64,000 bases of DNA, from positions 1,240,001 through 1,304,000 of the forward strand of contig WJXW01000011.1 of the NCBI GenBank assembly GCA_015832175.1. Reading direction: 5' to 3'. A program made the position numbers and the translations under genes. Origin of the DNA: Paraphaeosphaeria minitans. Taxonomy: Eukaryota; Ascomycota; Dothideomycetes; Pleosporales; Didymosphaeriaceae. The first letter of the stretch is position 1; each line of letters opens with the position of its first letter. This document shows, piece by piece, positions 1 to 10,488 of the stretch. The notes beneath the pieces are model-generated. The model made no database searches. It was not told the origin of the DNA and worked only from the letters and a program-made list of their open reading frames with translations.

Positions 1-235
1 TGGCTGAGGTCATAGTATCCTGACGGTGTTCAGACTCGGCGTGAGCGCGCTTCTTGCTTCCGATAGAGGTGTACGAGGCAATTGAGACAGAAGGGAAAGG
101 GGCACCGGTACCGTTGAACGCGGAGGCAGACTCAGTGTCAATAGCTGGGGTCGCAGCCGGGGTGGCAACGGCGGGAAGAAGTGTGCGGATGGGCTCAGCC
201 GGAGACAGAGGAGAAGAGTCGATCTTGTCAGACAT
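1..235 (-). CDS. N-terminal part of an uncharacterised protein (runs off left edge)
   Basis: An open frame on the minus strand starts with ATG at 235 (MSDKIDSS...) and stays open to base 1, giving 78 codons; the rest lies outside the window. The visible part is rich in Ser, Pro, Ala and Thr and looks disordered, ending in a basic stretch (GSKKRAHAESEH). The start is chosen because it is the first ATG after a long non-coding leader and is followed by Ser-rich sequence with fungal codon choice. No domain is visible and no function can be given. Confidence 0.55.
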   Translation of the reverse strand, partial: MSDKIDSSPLSPAEPIRTLLPAVATPAATPAIDTESASAFNGTGAPFPSVSIASYTSIGSKKRAHAESEHRQDTMTSA

Positions 236-1080
236 GTTTGCTGACTTGTGTTTGATTGGTGTAGTTTCAAGGGATTGCTGAGTTTGAGTTGAAGAAATTG
301 AAGCAGTGTTTTGTGTGAAAGCGTCGTGATACGATTCGAGCGGAAATTGAGGTTTGAGGGAGGTTTGAGGGACGGTTCCTTGACAGTTGGAGGCCTATAT
401 GTGTAAGTTTGCGACTGAAAAGCGTGCGCCAAGTCGTAGGTATTGTGCGCATCCGTGTTACAGCTATTGTCGAGTGAAGGCTTGAATATGCACAACAGGA
501 ACGTGGGAAAGAACCCCATCGTAGACTTGCTGGGCGCCAGATCAGAGGGCACGGGTGAAAGTGAACGACTGAGTTGAGACGTGTAGCATTCCTCAATGGA
601 TGGACAATAGCAGGTAGAGTGTGCAATTGAACAAGCTGAGCTAAGGTGTTCCACTGTAGAGGAAGAAAGGCGAAGTTGGGATGTGGGTCTTGACACGGAG
701 GTTCGACAGAAGATTGAAAGCACACACCGTACAGGAAGAAACAGGGTGGCCGAAGCAGGTGCCCAGCATCTTTCCCGAGCTGTGCCGCGGATGTGGCAAC
801 GAAGACAGGACAGCAGGGACGAAGCTGATGAGAGCTATATATTAGCTTCAAAAAGGCACTCGTGGGACAGGGGACGACAGGTTGCCATGTCTTGACTCGA
901 AGACTAGGTGTGACGTGCTGGTGTGTAGTTCTCGATGAATACCTATTTACTGTCTCGAGGAATGCTGGGCGGCCCGTGCATGCGAGCGAGTCTGAAGCGC
1001 GTGTGCATAGGCATAGATAATGTGTATATACTATAGATGGACGTGTTGCAGATGGAATTGCATATGGACAAATATGTGAA

Positions 1081-1155
1081 TAGATGATATGTGTGTAGAT
1101 GATATGTGTGTAGATGATATGTGTGTAGATGATATGTGTGTAGATGATATGTGTG
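1081..1155. repeat. 15-bp tandem repeat, five copies
   Basis: The unit TAGATGATATGTGTG is repeated five times without change, followed by degenerate TAGAT/ATGCGTG-type copies out to about 1260. It is non-coding on either strand as far as I can see. Confidence 0.9.
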
Positions 1156-1316
1156 TAGATAGATGCATGTAGATAGACATGCGTATGAATAGATATGCGT
1201 GTAGTTGGACATGCGTGTAGGTGATGTGTGCATAGATGATATGTGTGTGTGTGCATGGATGATACATTTCACCCTGGGACCCTGGAGCTTCGCAGCCACG
1301 CCGACGCTGCACACTG

Positions 1317-1379
1317 CACACCACACACCACACACCACACACCACACACCACACACCACACACCACACACCACACACCG
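1317..1379. repeat. 7-bp tandem repeat (CACACCA), about nine copies
   Basis: The heptamer CACACCA repeats about nine times in perfect register. It lies about 130 bp upstream of the SEC22 start. It produces artefactual open frames on both strands. Confidence 0.9.
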
Positions 1380-1508
1380 CACACCCGACACGTAGCCTCT
1401 CTGCAGCACGCTTTCGCCGCTTCTTAGGCCGCCGCCACCATCTTCTTACTTTCCAGCTGACATCGGTTCAATCCCCATAGAAACTCGCCGGAGCGGTGCG
1501 CCTCCACA

Positions 1509-2414
1509 ATGATTGAGCACACGGTGGTGTCGCGCCTCGAGGGCAGTACGTCACAGCCCAGCAAAAAAGTCGCGCATGCAGGACCACACTGACGGCGATG
1601 GCAGGCCTGGTACTCTGCGCGTCGCTCGAGACCAGAGAGGTAGGCACTTCCTGCTTCCCATGGATGCTTCCACGCCGCCTACGCCGCTCACGCTTACGCC
1701 CACGCTCACGCATCTCAGCTAGACGCAGAACTGAACGACGTTATTAACAAGGCCAAGCTCGTCCAGCGCCGCCTGGATCGCAATTCCGAGCCCCAGGGCA
1801 GCATCGAGAGCGGCAAATACACATACCAGTACGCCGTCGTGCCCCCTCGCCGTGCGCGCCCCCCGGAGACGCTGCTGACCCGCCGCCCACAGCTACTCGA
1901 TAAACGACCGCGGCGACCTCGCCTTCCTCTGCATCTGCAATCGCGCCTACCCCCGCAAGCTCGCCTTCACGTACCTTTCCGACCTGCAGACTGAGTTCGA
2001 GAACAACTACAAGCCCGATGCCTACAGCAGCCCCATCCTGCGCCCGTACGCCCTCAACGGCTTCGACAAGTACATCCAGCAGACAAAGGAGACGTACCAG
2101 AACACGCGCGCCACCCAGAACCTCGATAAGCTGAACAGCGAGCTCAAGGATGTGACCAAGGTTATGACCAAGAACATCGAGGACCTGCTGTACCGCGGTG
2201 ACAGCCTGGAGCGCATGGGCGACATGTCGAGCCGGTTGCGCGAAGACAGCCTGAAGTACAGGAAAGCCGCCGTGCGCATCAACTGGGAGCTGCTGCTGAA
2301 GCAGGTGAGTACACCAATGTCCAGCTCTTCGCTCGTCCTGACCCTGCACAGTATGGCCCCTTTGGTGCTCTCGCCTTCATCATAATTTTCTTCATCTGGT
2401 GGCGGTTCTTGTAG
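1509..2414 (+). CDS. SEC22: Vesicle SNARE Sec22
   Basis: R-SNARE that works in ER-Golgi transport. Five exons join to 218 aa, the normal family length: 1509-1545, 1605-1639, 1719-1828, 1893-2304 and 2352-2414. The longin domain spans roughly residues 1-120 (YSINDRGDLAFLCI then the hallmark AYPRKLAFTYL), followed by the SNARE helix (LDKLNSELKDVTKVMTKNIEDLLYRG) and a C-terminal membrane anchor (GALAFIIIFFIWWRFL) encoded by the last exon. Introns have GT-AG ends and keep phase. The extreme N terminus (MIEHTVVSRLEGSLVL) is more divergent than usual for Sec22, so the first two small exons are the least certain part. Upstream sequence holds a CACACCA microsatellite. Confidence 0.93.
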
Positions 2415-3397
2415 CCTCCTTTTCCGGTAGGTCGATAAAACCGACAGAGTGCGATTGACGAGGGCCGACGTTGGCATATCTCACATCACGAAGACAGGCG
2501 TCCGCCTCCCGTGTTGAACCCAGAGGACACAGTCCCTAGGCTGGGAGCACTTCGCTTGCGTCACTTGGCCAACCGTAGAGAGTTGTTGGACATTATACCA
2601 GAATTCCACGCAAATCTGGTTGCAGCATGCAATTCGACACCTGGCAGTATGCCTCCTTTGCTGACATGGAATCATCCATCATTGCTCGTCGAAAATCCTG
2701 CCTAGGCTTGCAATCTTGGATATCTCTCACGTCGCGCTTCGAGCACTAGTGAAAGAATACGTGTTTATTATACTCCCGTTACTCTTCCATTGTCTGTCAC
2801 TCAACGGTGTATTGATTTAACGGTGTATTGATTCGTATGCTGCATCGTAATTTCAAAACATGGATCAGTCGACCCCAAAACTTCTTCAGACGGGCCGCAC
2901 TCCGAAGAGCGACGGGAAGAGCGCAGAGCCCACTACACTCACTGCGTCCCATTTCCCTAACCCTCTGATCTAGCGCAAGTCTAGCCCTCCAAGTCCTGCG
3001 TAAGCTCTTGGCAAGACACTCAGACCGACCACTGCATGAAATCGTCACAATGTACGAGTACTATAGTACGGCCTGCGTCGTGCTTACGGGACTAGAACGC
3101 TAGTGCAGCGGTGATGGCAAGCTTCCCGGTACGCCCTACAAAACTAACCTTCTTACGGATAATGCAACAAGGCGATGGAGCGGTCGTGCGTTCTGGCTTC
3201 CCACATGCCAGGTTGATATCTTAAAGCTTCTCAATTGGTACGGTACACGCTGGCGCTGAGTTAGGTATATAAGCTTCGTTTCTCGGCTTCATGCAACAGC
3301 TGACCACAATTCACACACTACCCACCCTAACCTGCCCAAGTTTCATGTCCCCACCCGTCACTGGCTACGATAACACTGTACCTATTGTAAACTCCAA
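2415..3397. other. Intergenic region, SEC22 to alpha/beta hydrolase
   Basis: Nearly 1 kb with no supported gene. Short open frames have no family resemblance. The right end holds a TATA-like box (3266-3272) for the downstream hydrolase. Confidence 0.6.
3266..3272 (+). promoter_or_regulatory. TATA-like box for the 3398 hydrolase gene
   Basis: TATATAA sits about 126 bp upstream of the ATG at 3398 in the right orientation, a plausible core promoter element. Confidence 0.45.
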
Positions 3398-4219
3398 ATG
3401 TCCCAACCTCAAATCGTGCTCTTCCCGGGAGCGTGGCACCTTCCTACCTGCTTCTCCCTCATTATCCCAAAGCTAGAAGCAGCTGGCTATACGGTACTCA
3501 CGACCCAACTACCCTCCGTCACCGACAAAGATCCCCCAAAGGACCTCTCAGCCGACATCGCAACCGCCCGGGCCATAGTAGATAAAGCCATTGGGTCTGG
3601 GAATGATGTCATTGTTGTTTGCCATTCCTGGTCGGGTATTGTAGTCGGCTCCGCATTGGTAGGGTATAGCAAGAAAGAGAGAGAAGAGAAGGGCCAAAAA
3701 GGTGGTGTGGTCAGTTGCGGATACATGTGCGCCTTCATGGCGCCTGAGGGTGTAAGCCTGGCCGAATCAATTCAAGGGCCGCCTCCAACATGGTGGACGG
3801 TCGAGGCAAGTGAACTTTTCACGCTCACGGCGGTACATACGGAGCGAGCATCATTACTAACAGCAACCTAGGGTGAACACTTCGCGCGCCTCACTGACTC
3901 GGCCGGAGCCACATTTTATAACGACCTTCCAGATGCCCATCGCACGCAGTGGTTCGACAAGGTGAGCCGCACACACTCAGTACACTCATTCGTGGCAAAG
4001 GCCACGGGAGCGTCTTGGAAGCAGATTCCGACCCACTACCTTATTTGTGAGAATGACCTGGCGATACCGGTTGCTGGGCAAGAAGCCATGACGGCGATGG
4101 TGAAGAACATGGGAGGTGAGCTCTGGACCGAGAGGTTGAAAAGCTCGCACAGTCCGTTCCTGGGCCATGTGGATGAGACAGTAGCCTGGATAAGGAGGGT
4201 TGCGGGTGAGGATGCATGA
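3398..4219 (+). CDS. Alpha/beta hydrolase (AB hydrolase-1 type)
   Basis: Predicted soluble esterase/hydrolase of 251 aa; the substrate is unknown. The N terminus has the strand and oxyanion region IVLFPGAWH, the nucleophile elbow is CHSWSG (Ser near residue 75, GxSxG-like with the first Gly replaced by Cys), the acid is likely in LICENDLAIP, and the catalytic His in SSHSPF near the C terminus. Two exons: 3398-3805 and 3872-4219. The intron has a GC donor (GAG|GCAAGT) and a TACTAAC branch site; skipping it restores the family pattern WWTVEG...FYNDL, while reading through meets a stop. An alternative GT donor at 3832 would also keep the frame but leaves a 40-nt intron and an extra insertion. 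Confidence 0.85.
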
Positions 4220-4565
4220 TCATGTATGGAAAGGGCCCTGGATTTGGAGGCTGTACAGGTTTTCCCGGAGGTCCGTTTCCCCCACATACGTCCTCTGCTA
4301 CCGGCGCTACGTCCTCAGACTTTGTGGAGAGCGACGGTGGTCCTGGCGAATCACTACGTTGGGGCACGTGTTCACTTCGTTTGGAATGTTGCCTAATGTG
4401 ACATAAGGTTGGCTGTTGTGTTACGATTTGTTCACTGTACCCGATGTCCTGGACTGAATAGCAAAATGAAGAGTTGTTTGTAATGAATTGAGCTGTCAAG
4501 TGAAACGTGAAACGCTGTATGTTAAAATCTGTTCTCTGGATATGAATATGCCGCCGCACCATCAA
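4220..4565. other. Short convergent intergenic region
   Basis: Lies between the 3' ends of the hydrolase (+) and an acidic protein gene (-). It should carry both transcript ends. No other feature is seen. Confidence 0.5.
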
Positions 4566-5462
4566 CTATGCACCCCAAGCCTGCCTCTCCTCGTCTATCC
4601 AACTCTCCGTCCGCTGATGCTTCCCATCACGTTCAGCTACGATCTCAGACCTCTTAATCTGTCCACTTGGCTTAGAGCGACTACGACGCGGAGGAGCCGC
4701 CTCAGTATTCGCCACCATTGGCACCTTCCCAGCGGTCCTCACCACATGCGCAAGCTCCTCATGCTCCCTGTCGACGAAACTCGCCTTCCAAGTAGCCACA
4801 GCTTGCTTCGCTTGTTCACCCGCGCCCTGGCGCGCCGACGCCAACCTTGCAAGTGCCATCTTACCCAAGCTCCACACGCGCTCTGCCGACGTACCGTGGC
4901 GAGCTTGCGCAGAAAACGCAGCTTCGCAGTCGGGATCCACAAGGGGTGCATAGTCGCTGTAAGTTGCCGACTCGAAGGACAGTAGATCGCCAAGCGTACT
5001 AGACTCAGCGGCGAAGTCCATCGGGTGCATGAATGCCTCGACATGTTGAGTAGACCGTAGATAGCCCCTGAACAGAGGAGAAGGTGGTAGTGCACCTGCG
5101 CTGTTGGAGTCTGCGTAAGTCTCAAAGGTTGGTTTGTCTGAATATGCAGCGAGGTCAGCCACACCGCTTCCCATGGCTTCGGAGCTGTTGTAATTGATGG
5201 AGACCCAAGATTCGTCGTCGCTGGAGGCACTCGCAGTCTCGAACTCGCCAAAACATTCGTCGTCGCTGCAAGAATAAATGCTTTCTGCATCGCCAACTGG
5301 CGTACACAGAACATCCTGGGGTGCCTGGTCTACATTCGTTCCAGGCCGACCTGCAAAATCGCGTCCAGACATGGCTGGTTCAAGTGTACCCCAGACCTGC
5401 TGGGTAAGCACCTCGTGAATCGAGATTTGACTGCTCGTCATCATGGAGTCTAGAGTATGCAT
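4566..5462 (-). CDS. Uncharacterised acidic, Ser-rich protein
   Basis: A single long open frame encodes 298 aa from the first ATG at 5462 (MHTLDSMMTSSQ). The frame extends 12 codons further upstream without an ATG, so an upstream exon cannot be ruled out; MSGRDF at about 5371 is another possible start. The middle is acidic and Ser-rich (SIYSCSDDECFGEFETASASSDDESW), and the C-terminal third is helical and basic (PPRRSRSKPSGQIKRSE), suggesting a mostly disordered regulatory or nuclear protein. I do not recognise a family. Codon use and frame length support real coding. It follows the arrestin-like gene on the same strand at about 280 bp. Confidence 0.6.
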   Translation of the reverse strand: MHTLDSMMTSSQISIHEVLTQQVWGTLEPAMSGRDFAGRPGTNVDQAPQDVLCTPVGDAESIYSCSDDECFGEFETASASSDDESWVSINYNSSEAMGSGVADLAAYSDKPTFETYADSNSAGALPPSPLFRGYLRSTQHVEAFMHPMDFAAESSTLGDLLSFESATYSDYAPLVDPDCEAAFSAQARHGTSAERVWSLGKMALARLASARQGAGEQAKQAVATWKASFVDREHEELAHVVRTAGKVPMVANTEAAPPRRSRSKPSGQIKRSEIVAERDGKHQRTESWIDEERQAWGA

Positions 5463-5741
5463 CCACTTCTTGAGATTGCAGTGGATCTGATTCTCCACAA
5501 GGATTGCAGTAACGGCTCTGATATAGTAAGAATGTTAGTGGGTACACAATGTAACCCCATATACTGAAGCGTATAACAATGTCATGACAAACAAGATATC
5601 CATGTTGATCGTACACAATATTGTGACGAACAACTCGCACTCTGAACTCATTGCTAATAGCAGTGCGAGGAAAAGGGGTATCTACGGCAAGGAAAAGGAA
5701 GTTGACCTGCAAAGGCAACAAAACACACCAGAGCGAAACCT

Positions 5742-7103
5742 CTAGCTCTTGTCCAGTACCTGGTACGGGGGCGGCGCGATGTCTTCCTCTACGGTGGGAG
5801 GCGCTTCGACGGCACGGTTAGCACCTGTCGCGTCGAGTATAGGTAGGGGAGGTGGAGACAGGTCATCAACCGGAGGGCTCCTGAGACCTAATATTAAAAT
5901 GGTACCCTGCACTGGCGTGAAACGGAACTTCTCCCTCGCACATTCACCCCAGAGCTCCACTTTCAGTTTGTGAGTCAATTCCAAACCATAGGTCTTGAAA
6001 GCTGGGGCAAGGTGCAACGGTACTTTGGCTGTGACCGCCTCCATGCCGTCAAATATCAGGATTCCCTCACCAATCTCGAAGCTCTTGTCCAAGAAGATTT
6101 GCTTATCGTTGTGGCTGTCATCCATGTCGCTGGAGCCAAAAAGCGAACGGGAAGGTATACGAACCCTCAGATGGCTGGATAATCTGACACTGATCCGACG
6201 CAGATAAACAGGGGGAGGATTAGGAATATCTTTTGAACGCTCAAGATGATTGAGCGATAAGGAAAGAATGATAGGCTGGCCGGCAGTAACCACGCTGGGA
6301 CAGGAGACGTCGATTTTATACCTGGCGTAAGGCGTTGTGGCTTTGTCTTTGTTCCAACTATGCTTGATCCTCGCACGCCAGCCTTCATCCGGGTCGTACT
6401 CAGGATGCAATCGATATGTGCGAGCAGTTATGCCACCTAAAGAGTACAAAGTATTGACCTTTGGTAAAATAGGAATAGGATCTGGTATGGACGGAGATGG
6501 TCGGTATGTGAGGGGGCATCTGACTTCATGCGACGCGTTGTACCTCCCGTCAGTGTAGAGTCTCGCTTCTAAGAAGTATTCCACAAGTTTCTCGTTCGAC
6601 CCGCCCCGGTAGTAAGTAGGCGGGAGGGGCCCTCCACATTCGTGCTCAAAACAAGGGCTTTGGAGCCATTTGGGACCGGGTGATATTTCGGTTCTTTCAG
6701 GCCAAGTAAACTCGAACGGCAGCTCAACTCTATCGTCTTCAGTAACGCCAAGTAGGGCACAGACGATGTCATAGCTCTGGCCACTAGTAGGTGAAGAGTA
6801 GAGCTCCAGCGTACGGCTAAAGAACTCTGGTTTCTCCTTGTAGGTGGTCGAGCTTTGCCCGTTCGAACGTGTAATTGCACACTTCGTCCGGCCCCGGAAA
6901 GTTATGTTTACCTGTGACGCAATGCCTTAGCAGTGAACGCTTGCTTGTTAGCACTGTAAGATAATGCAAACACGTACCCTCTGAGGCCTAGAAGTGGCCT
7001 TGACTCTTACTGAGCCACGGACGACATCGCCGCTCGTCCAAAACACCCCCCCAGGTACAGAGACGAAAATATCGCGGTTACGTTGATTCGAGCGGTCCGG
7101 CAT
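5742..7103 (-). CDS. Arrestin-like trafficking adaptor with PPxY motif
   Basis: Predicted 431-aa member of the alpha-arrestin family, which links membrane proteins to a Nedd4/Rsp5-type ubiquitin ligase. Two exons: 7103-6978 and 6911-5742, separated by a 66-nt GT-AG intron in phase 0. The N-terminal arrestin domain shows the expected opening strands (GGVFWTSGDVVRGSVRVKA, then VNITFRGRTKC), and the second half has arrestin-C-like segments such as VVTAGQPIILSLSLNHLER. The C terminus carries PPPY in EEDIAPPPYQVL, a classical WW-domain ligand close to the last residue. The protein is shorter than most yeast ARTs, with no long C-terminal tail. The start is the first ATG of the spliced frame. Confidence 0.85.
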
Positions 7104-7683
7104 GTTTCAGGATCCTCAAACTGTAGGAATCGTTACCTAGTCTATCACGGGCGGAGCGCTGGCATATAAACGTACTTCCCGCCTGAATGCAGTCTGTGCA
7201 CTTGGCGCATACCTAGCCCCAAGCTAAGCCACAAACTAGCCCCGGCATCACGGCAGTGGCAACTTCAACAGGTCCATCCTTTAGTTCACCGCGTAACAGT
7301 ACAGCTCTATGGATTGAACGTTGGGCTTTCCCCGGCTTCTGGAAAGCCGATCTGAGGTCAAAACGGACGATTCCAATTCTGTGATACTGTAACAATGATG
7401 ATTGTAACCATTGCACCATCATTTAGCACTACCAGGCTACCCAGCCCGCCATTGATCCGCTGCATCAATGAACTCTGTTGATTTTGAAGCATAGAAGCAT
7501 GTAAGCAGTACCGCATACCATCGAGTTACCTTGTCGTTGATAATGCTGTGACAACAACTGCACCCATGTCCGCAGGACACAACCTCCCTGAGTTCTACCA
7601 GGCTTCCTTATGATCGAGGCGCTGTGACAAGAGCTCTGCCTACGGCTAAAGCGTCATTCCTCTCTAAGTACCATCAGGCTACC
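7104..7683. other. Intergenic region, HAD gene to arrestin-like gene
   Basis: About 580 bp between two minus-strand genes; it should contain the arrestin promoter and the 3' end of the HAD gene. I see no other feature. Confidence 0.5.
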
Positions 7684-8409
7684 CTATGATGCGCTTTGCA
7701 GCTTCGCCAAAAGCTCCTCCATACTCGCTGCGTACAAGTCAAACTCCCCAAAGACCTCCGTCACCGGATCATGCTCCTCAAAGTCCAGATACGCCGTCTT
7801 GAATCCCGCCTGCCTCGCCGCAATCAGATCCCACGCATGCGCAGCAACATACCACCTCCCCCCATTATCTTTCGTACCTAAGCCTTGCTTGGAGAGATGG
7901 TTCTGCGCGTTCTCATACACCTTTACATCTGGCTTCGCAACCTGTAAAGTATCACAAGATAGGAGGTGGTTCTCATCCAGGTCGATCCCGGCGTTGTGAT
8001 AGTACGCCAAACTCGTCTCAACACCCCCGTTAGTAACGGCATAGACATCCCACCCGGACTCCCTCAGCCCAACAAAACACTTCTTCAATCCCTCGCGCGG
8101 GCCCATGCCTTTGAAGGCTTTCAAGATGGCAGCGACATCCTCGTCGCTTACTGCGTCGGCAGGAAGGTCCACGGTACGGCATGCACGCTTGAACGTTAAC
8201 CGCAAGATCTCAGCGATGGGCTTGTATGCACCGGCCATAGAGACATATGTGAAGTCTCGCTGTGCCGCATAGAACCAGCTGAAGAACAGTGTCTTGGGAT
8301 CGGTTTTGGCGGCAGAAAGTTTGGGGCCGAGACGGGAGTGGATGGCTTCAATGGGCGCGGTAAAGTCGAAACATGTTCCAATCACATCGAAGGAAGCTGA
8401 TGGATTCAT
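7684..8409 (-). CDS. HAD-superfamily hydrolase, 2-haloacid dehalogenase-like
   Basis: Single-exon gene of 241 aa, typical for type II haloacid dehalogenase-like proteins. Motif I is FDVIGTCFD near the N terminus with the nucleophile Asp; motif II is AVTNGG; the motif III Lys is in QVAKPDVKVYENA; motif IV is AAHAWDLIAARQAG. These are the residues for phosphoaspartate or ester chemistry on a small organic or phosphorylated substrate, which cannot be named. The start is ATG 8409 (MNPSASFDVIGT); an open frame continues upstream without an in-frame ATG. Motif I departs slightly from the common DxFGTLxD. Neighbours give no pathway hint. Confidence 0.87.
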   Translation of the reverse strand: MNPSASFDVIGTCFDFTAPIEAIHSRLGPKLSAAKTDPKTLFFSWFYAAQRDFTYVSMAGAYKPIAEILRLTFKRACRTVDLPADAVSDEDVAAILKAFKGMGPREGLKKCFVGLRESGWDVYAVTNGGVETSLAYYHNAGIDLDENHLLSCDTLQVAKPDVKVYENAQNHLSKQGLGTKDNGGRWYVAAHAWDLIAARQAGFKTAYLDFEEHDPVTEVFGEFDLYAASMEELLAKLQSAS

Positions 8410-9056
8410 GTTGGGTGTTGTAAGGGGATTACCTCTGCGAGAAGATACTTCTGTGCTTGGTCGACGCAAGTTGACGTCACCCTGGGCGCAATTTCTCCCA
8501 GGACGTTAACTGTGATCAGTAAGAACAAGCACGGAATATACAGGTTTGGTCGCATCCGAAGAAGTCACTTATAGAATTGGTATCTTTGATGCAGTAGAGT
8601 ACACGCTCTAGATCGTAACAGGGTCATACATAGACGTGCGCCACAATGTCACGTGACCATAAGCCGGGCTCGAACACGCGCTACAAAGAACTAAGCTAAT
8701 AAGATAGTTGTTACGAGAGCATGCAGTGGAAGTAGAGCTGTAAAATAGCATACACCGCAAGGTACTCGTCCAATTGCATAGGTACTGCCGACTGGCGTTT
8801 TACTTTCCTTGTCTAATTGGCAGAAATCACAATGTAAACTATAAAATTGACCGTGCGAGCATACCCATTAAGGAATGGATAACCGATGCGGTTGAATCTA
8901 TCGTGAAGTAGACCAGACAAGTGACACCTGCAGTATCTGATTGCCCAATATCAACAAACAGAAACTAGGCCAGATATGAGAAAGGCCGCGTGGTATATTC
9001 CAACTTGTACAAGCATCGAACGCCATGAACATGCCGACAAACGCCCCGTTTTATGC
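8410..9056. other. Intergenic region, MAK16 3' end to HAD gene
   Basis: About 650 bp, relatively AT-rich, with no supported gene; expected to hold the HAD promoter and the MAK16 3' end. Confidence 0.5.
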
Positions 9057-10292
9057 CTATGCGCGCATCAGCTCCCGTGCGGCAGGTTCTCTCTCCATCT
9101 CGTATTCGATTTCACGACGTGGGCCTTTTCCGTCCTTGGTCGGCTTCTTCTTCGGCTTTGGCGCTGGGCCAGCGGGTCGCTTCCGCTTGAGATTCGCGAG
9201 GGTCTTCTTGAGTGCCTCCGTGTCGTCCCCTGGCTCATCGTCTTCGTCCTCGCTCGCACTACCCTCGTCATCCTCCTCCTCCTCCTCGTCAGAAGCCTCG
9301 TCCGGACTGTCACCGCCAACCCAGTCTTCAAAGTCTTCGAGATCATCATCAGACTCGCCCTCGATGTCGCTCACATACTCGACTTCAGCCGCACCATTCT
9401 CCATCTCGTATTCATTCTCGACCTCGTCCTCATCCTCATCCTCAATACCGTCATCCAGGTCTTCGTCTCGCTGTGCACCTTCCTTCTCCAGACCCTTCAT
9501 GACGCGCTTCCATACATTGGGCTCGACGTTGAGCGGGCGGTCGCCGTATGCACCACTCCTCAGGCGGTCAATGAGAACGCGCTCGATGGCACGCTCGACC
9601 TTGGCAGCTGCGAGTGCCTTGCGCTCTCGACCTTCTTCCCTACGGCGGACCTTGGGTGCGAGACGTGGCACCAGCCTCTCCCCAAGACGTTCCTCTTCCT
9701 TTGCAAGCTTCTTGATGCGGAGGTTGACCTGAGTAAGCCTGTGGTTGGAACGTTAGCGTAGGTTTTGAGCCCGTGGAATCCGTCCTACCTTGTTAAACGT
9801 TGCTTGTTCTTATGCTGAATAACTTTCGGGAAGTACTGCAAGTGGGAATCGACCAGTTCCAGGGCTTTGGTGTAGTTTGAAGGCAGTCGTATCCGCTCCC
9901 ACCACTTCGAGGGCAGATCTGAGTGTATTAGCGCCCACTCGCTGGCCGGGTATGGAACCACCTACGCGACCGTTCTGCTTCTTTTATGTACAGGTACAAG
10001 TTCTGGGTCTTTGGATCGGCTCGAATGGTCGCATATCTTGAGTTGGCCTGCAGTCGCATTAGTCAGGAGCGCAGCGAGCCTGGTTTCGCATGTTGAAGCA
10101 TACCAAAGGACAGAATTGTCGCGAACAGAAACCGGATACGTTGTGCTCGTTGCGACTTCTCTTCGTTAGCTGATTCCAGATTTTGGGCAAGAAAGCGAGT
10201 GCACACCAGAAAACTTGGTCCTTTGTGGTTTTGAGCTTGAAGCTGCAGAAATCGGTACCGATGACACTCCAGACAAGATCGTCGGAAGCCAT
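9057..10292 (-). CDS. MAK16: Ribosome biogenesis protein Mak16
   Basis: Nucleolar factor for 60S subunit assembly. Five exons join to 315 aa: 10292-10207, 10155-10104, 10047-9966, 9918-9789 and 9738-9057. The conserved N terminus reads MASDDLVWSVIGTDFCSFK, then across intron 1 VFCRNEHNVSGFCSRQ, keeping the four Cys of the Mak16 signature; ANSRYATIR, LYLYIKEAERSHLPSKWW and KQRLTRLTQVNLRIKKLAK follow. The C-terminal third is a very acidic tract (EDEDEDEVENEYEMENG, SDEEEEEDDEGSASEDEDDE) ending in a basic nuclear-type tail, as in other Mak16 proteins. All introns are 48-56 nt with branch-like CTAAC or CTGAC sites. It is divergent from MSS1 with only 196 bp between the starts. Confidence 0.95.
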
Positions 10293-10488
10293 GATGTGCT
10301 GACTGGCGTATGCGAGTGAGGCTGGCGTGTGCGAGTGAAGTTTGCGGTATGCTGAAGGACCGGGGCGAGACATAAATTCGAAATCTTGTCGCGCTAGCAG
10401 CGGCAGGTGGGCCCCAGCGCGGTGGGGAATCCGGCAGCTTCTACGCAACCGCTCAACACCAAAATGTCATCGCCAAGTTGTTCTCGTG
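10293..10488. promoter_or_regulatory. Shared divergent promoter region MAK16 / MSS1
   Basis: Only 196 bp separate the ATGs of MAK16 (-) and MSS1 (+), so both promoters must overlap here. No defined element is recognised; a near-duplicate GCGAGTGAGGCTGGCGTGTG/GCGAGTGAAG motif lies at about 10311-10340. Confidence 0.5.

Larger units (their letters stand above)
236..1508. other. Intergenic region between the left-edge gene and SEC22
   Basis: About 1.27 kb lie between two gene starts that point away from each other, so both promoters should be here. Long minus-strand open frames cross it but are low-complexity translations of CA/TG-rich repeat DNA and carry no recognisable protein signal. Two tandem repeats, listed separately, are the only clear structure. 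Confidence 0.5.

Noticed and set aside
267..1377. Long minus-strand ORFs full of Thr-His-Ile and Val-Cys-Gly-Trp repeats
   Set aside because: They are translations of the 15-bp and 7-bp tandem repeats in several frames at once, without any conserved sequence.
1464..1475. GGTTCAATCCC resembling a tRNA B box
   Set aside because: No matching A box or acceptor stem at the right distance; it lies just upstream of SEC22.
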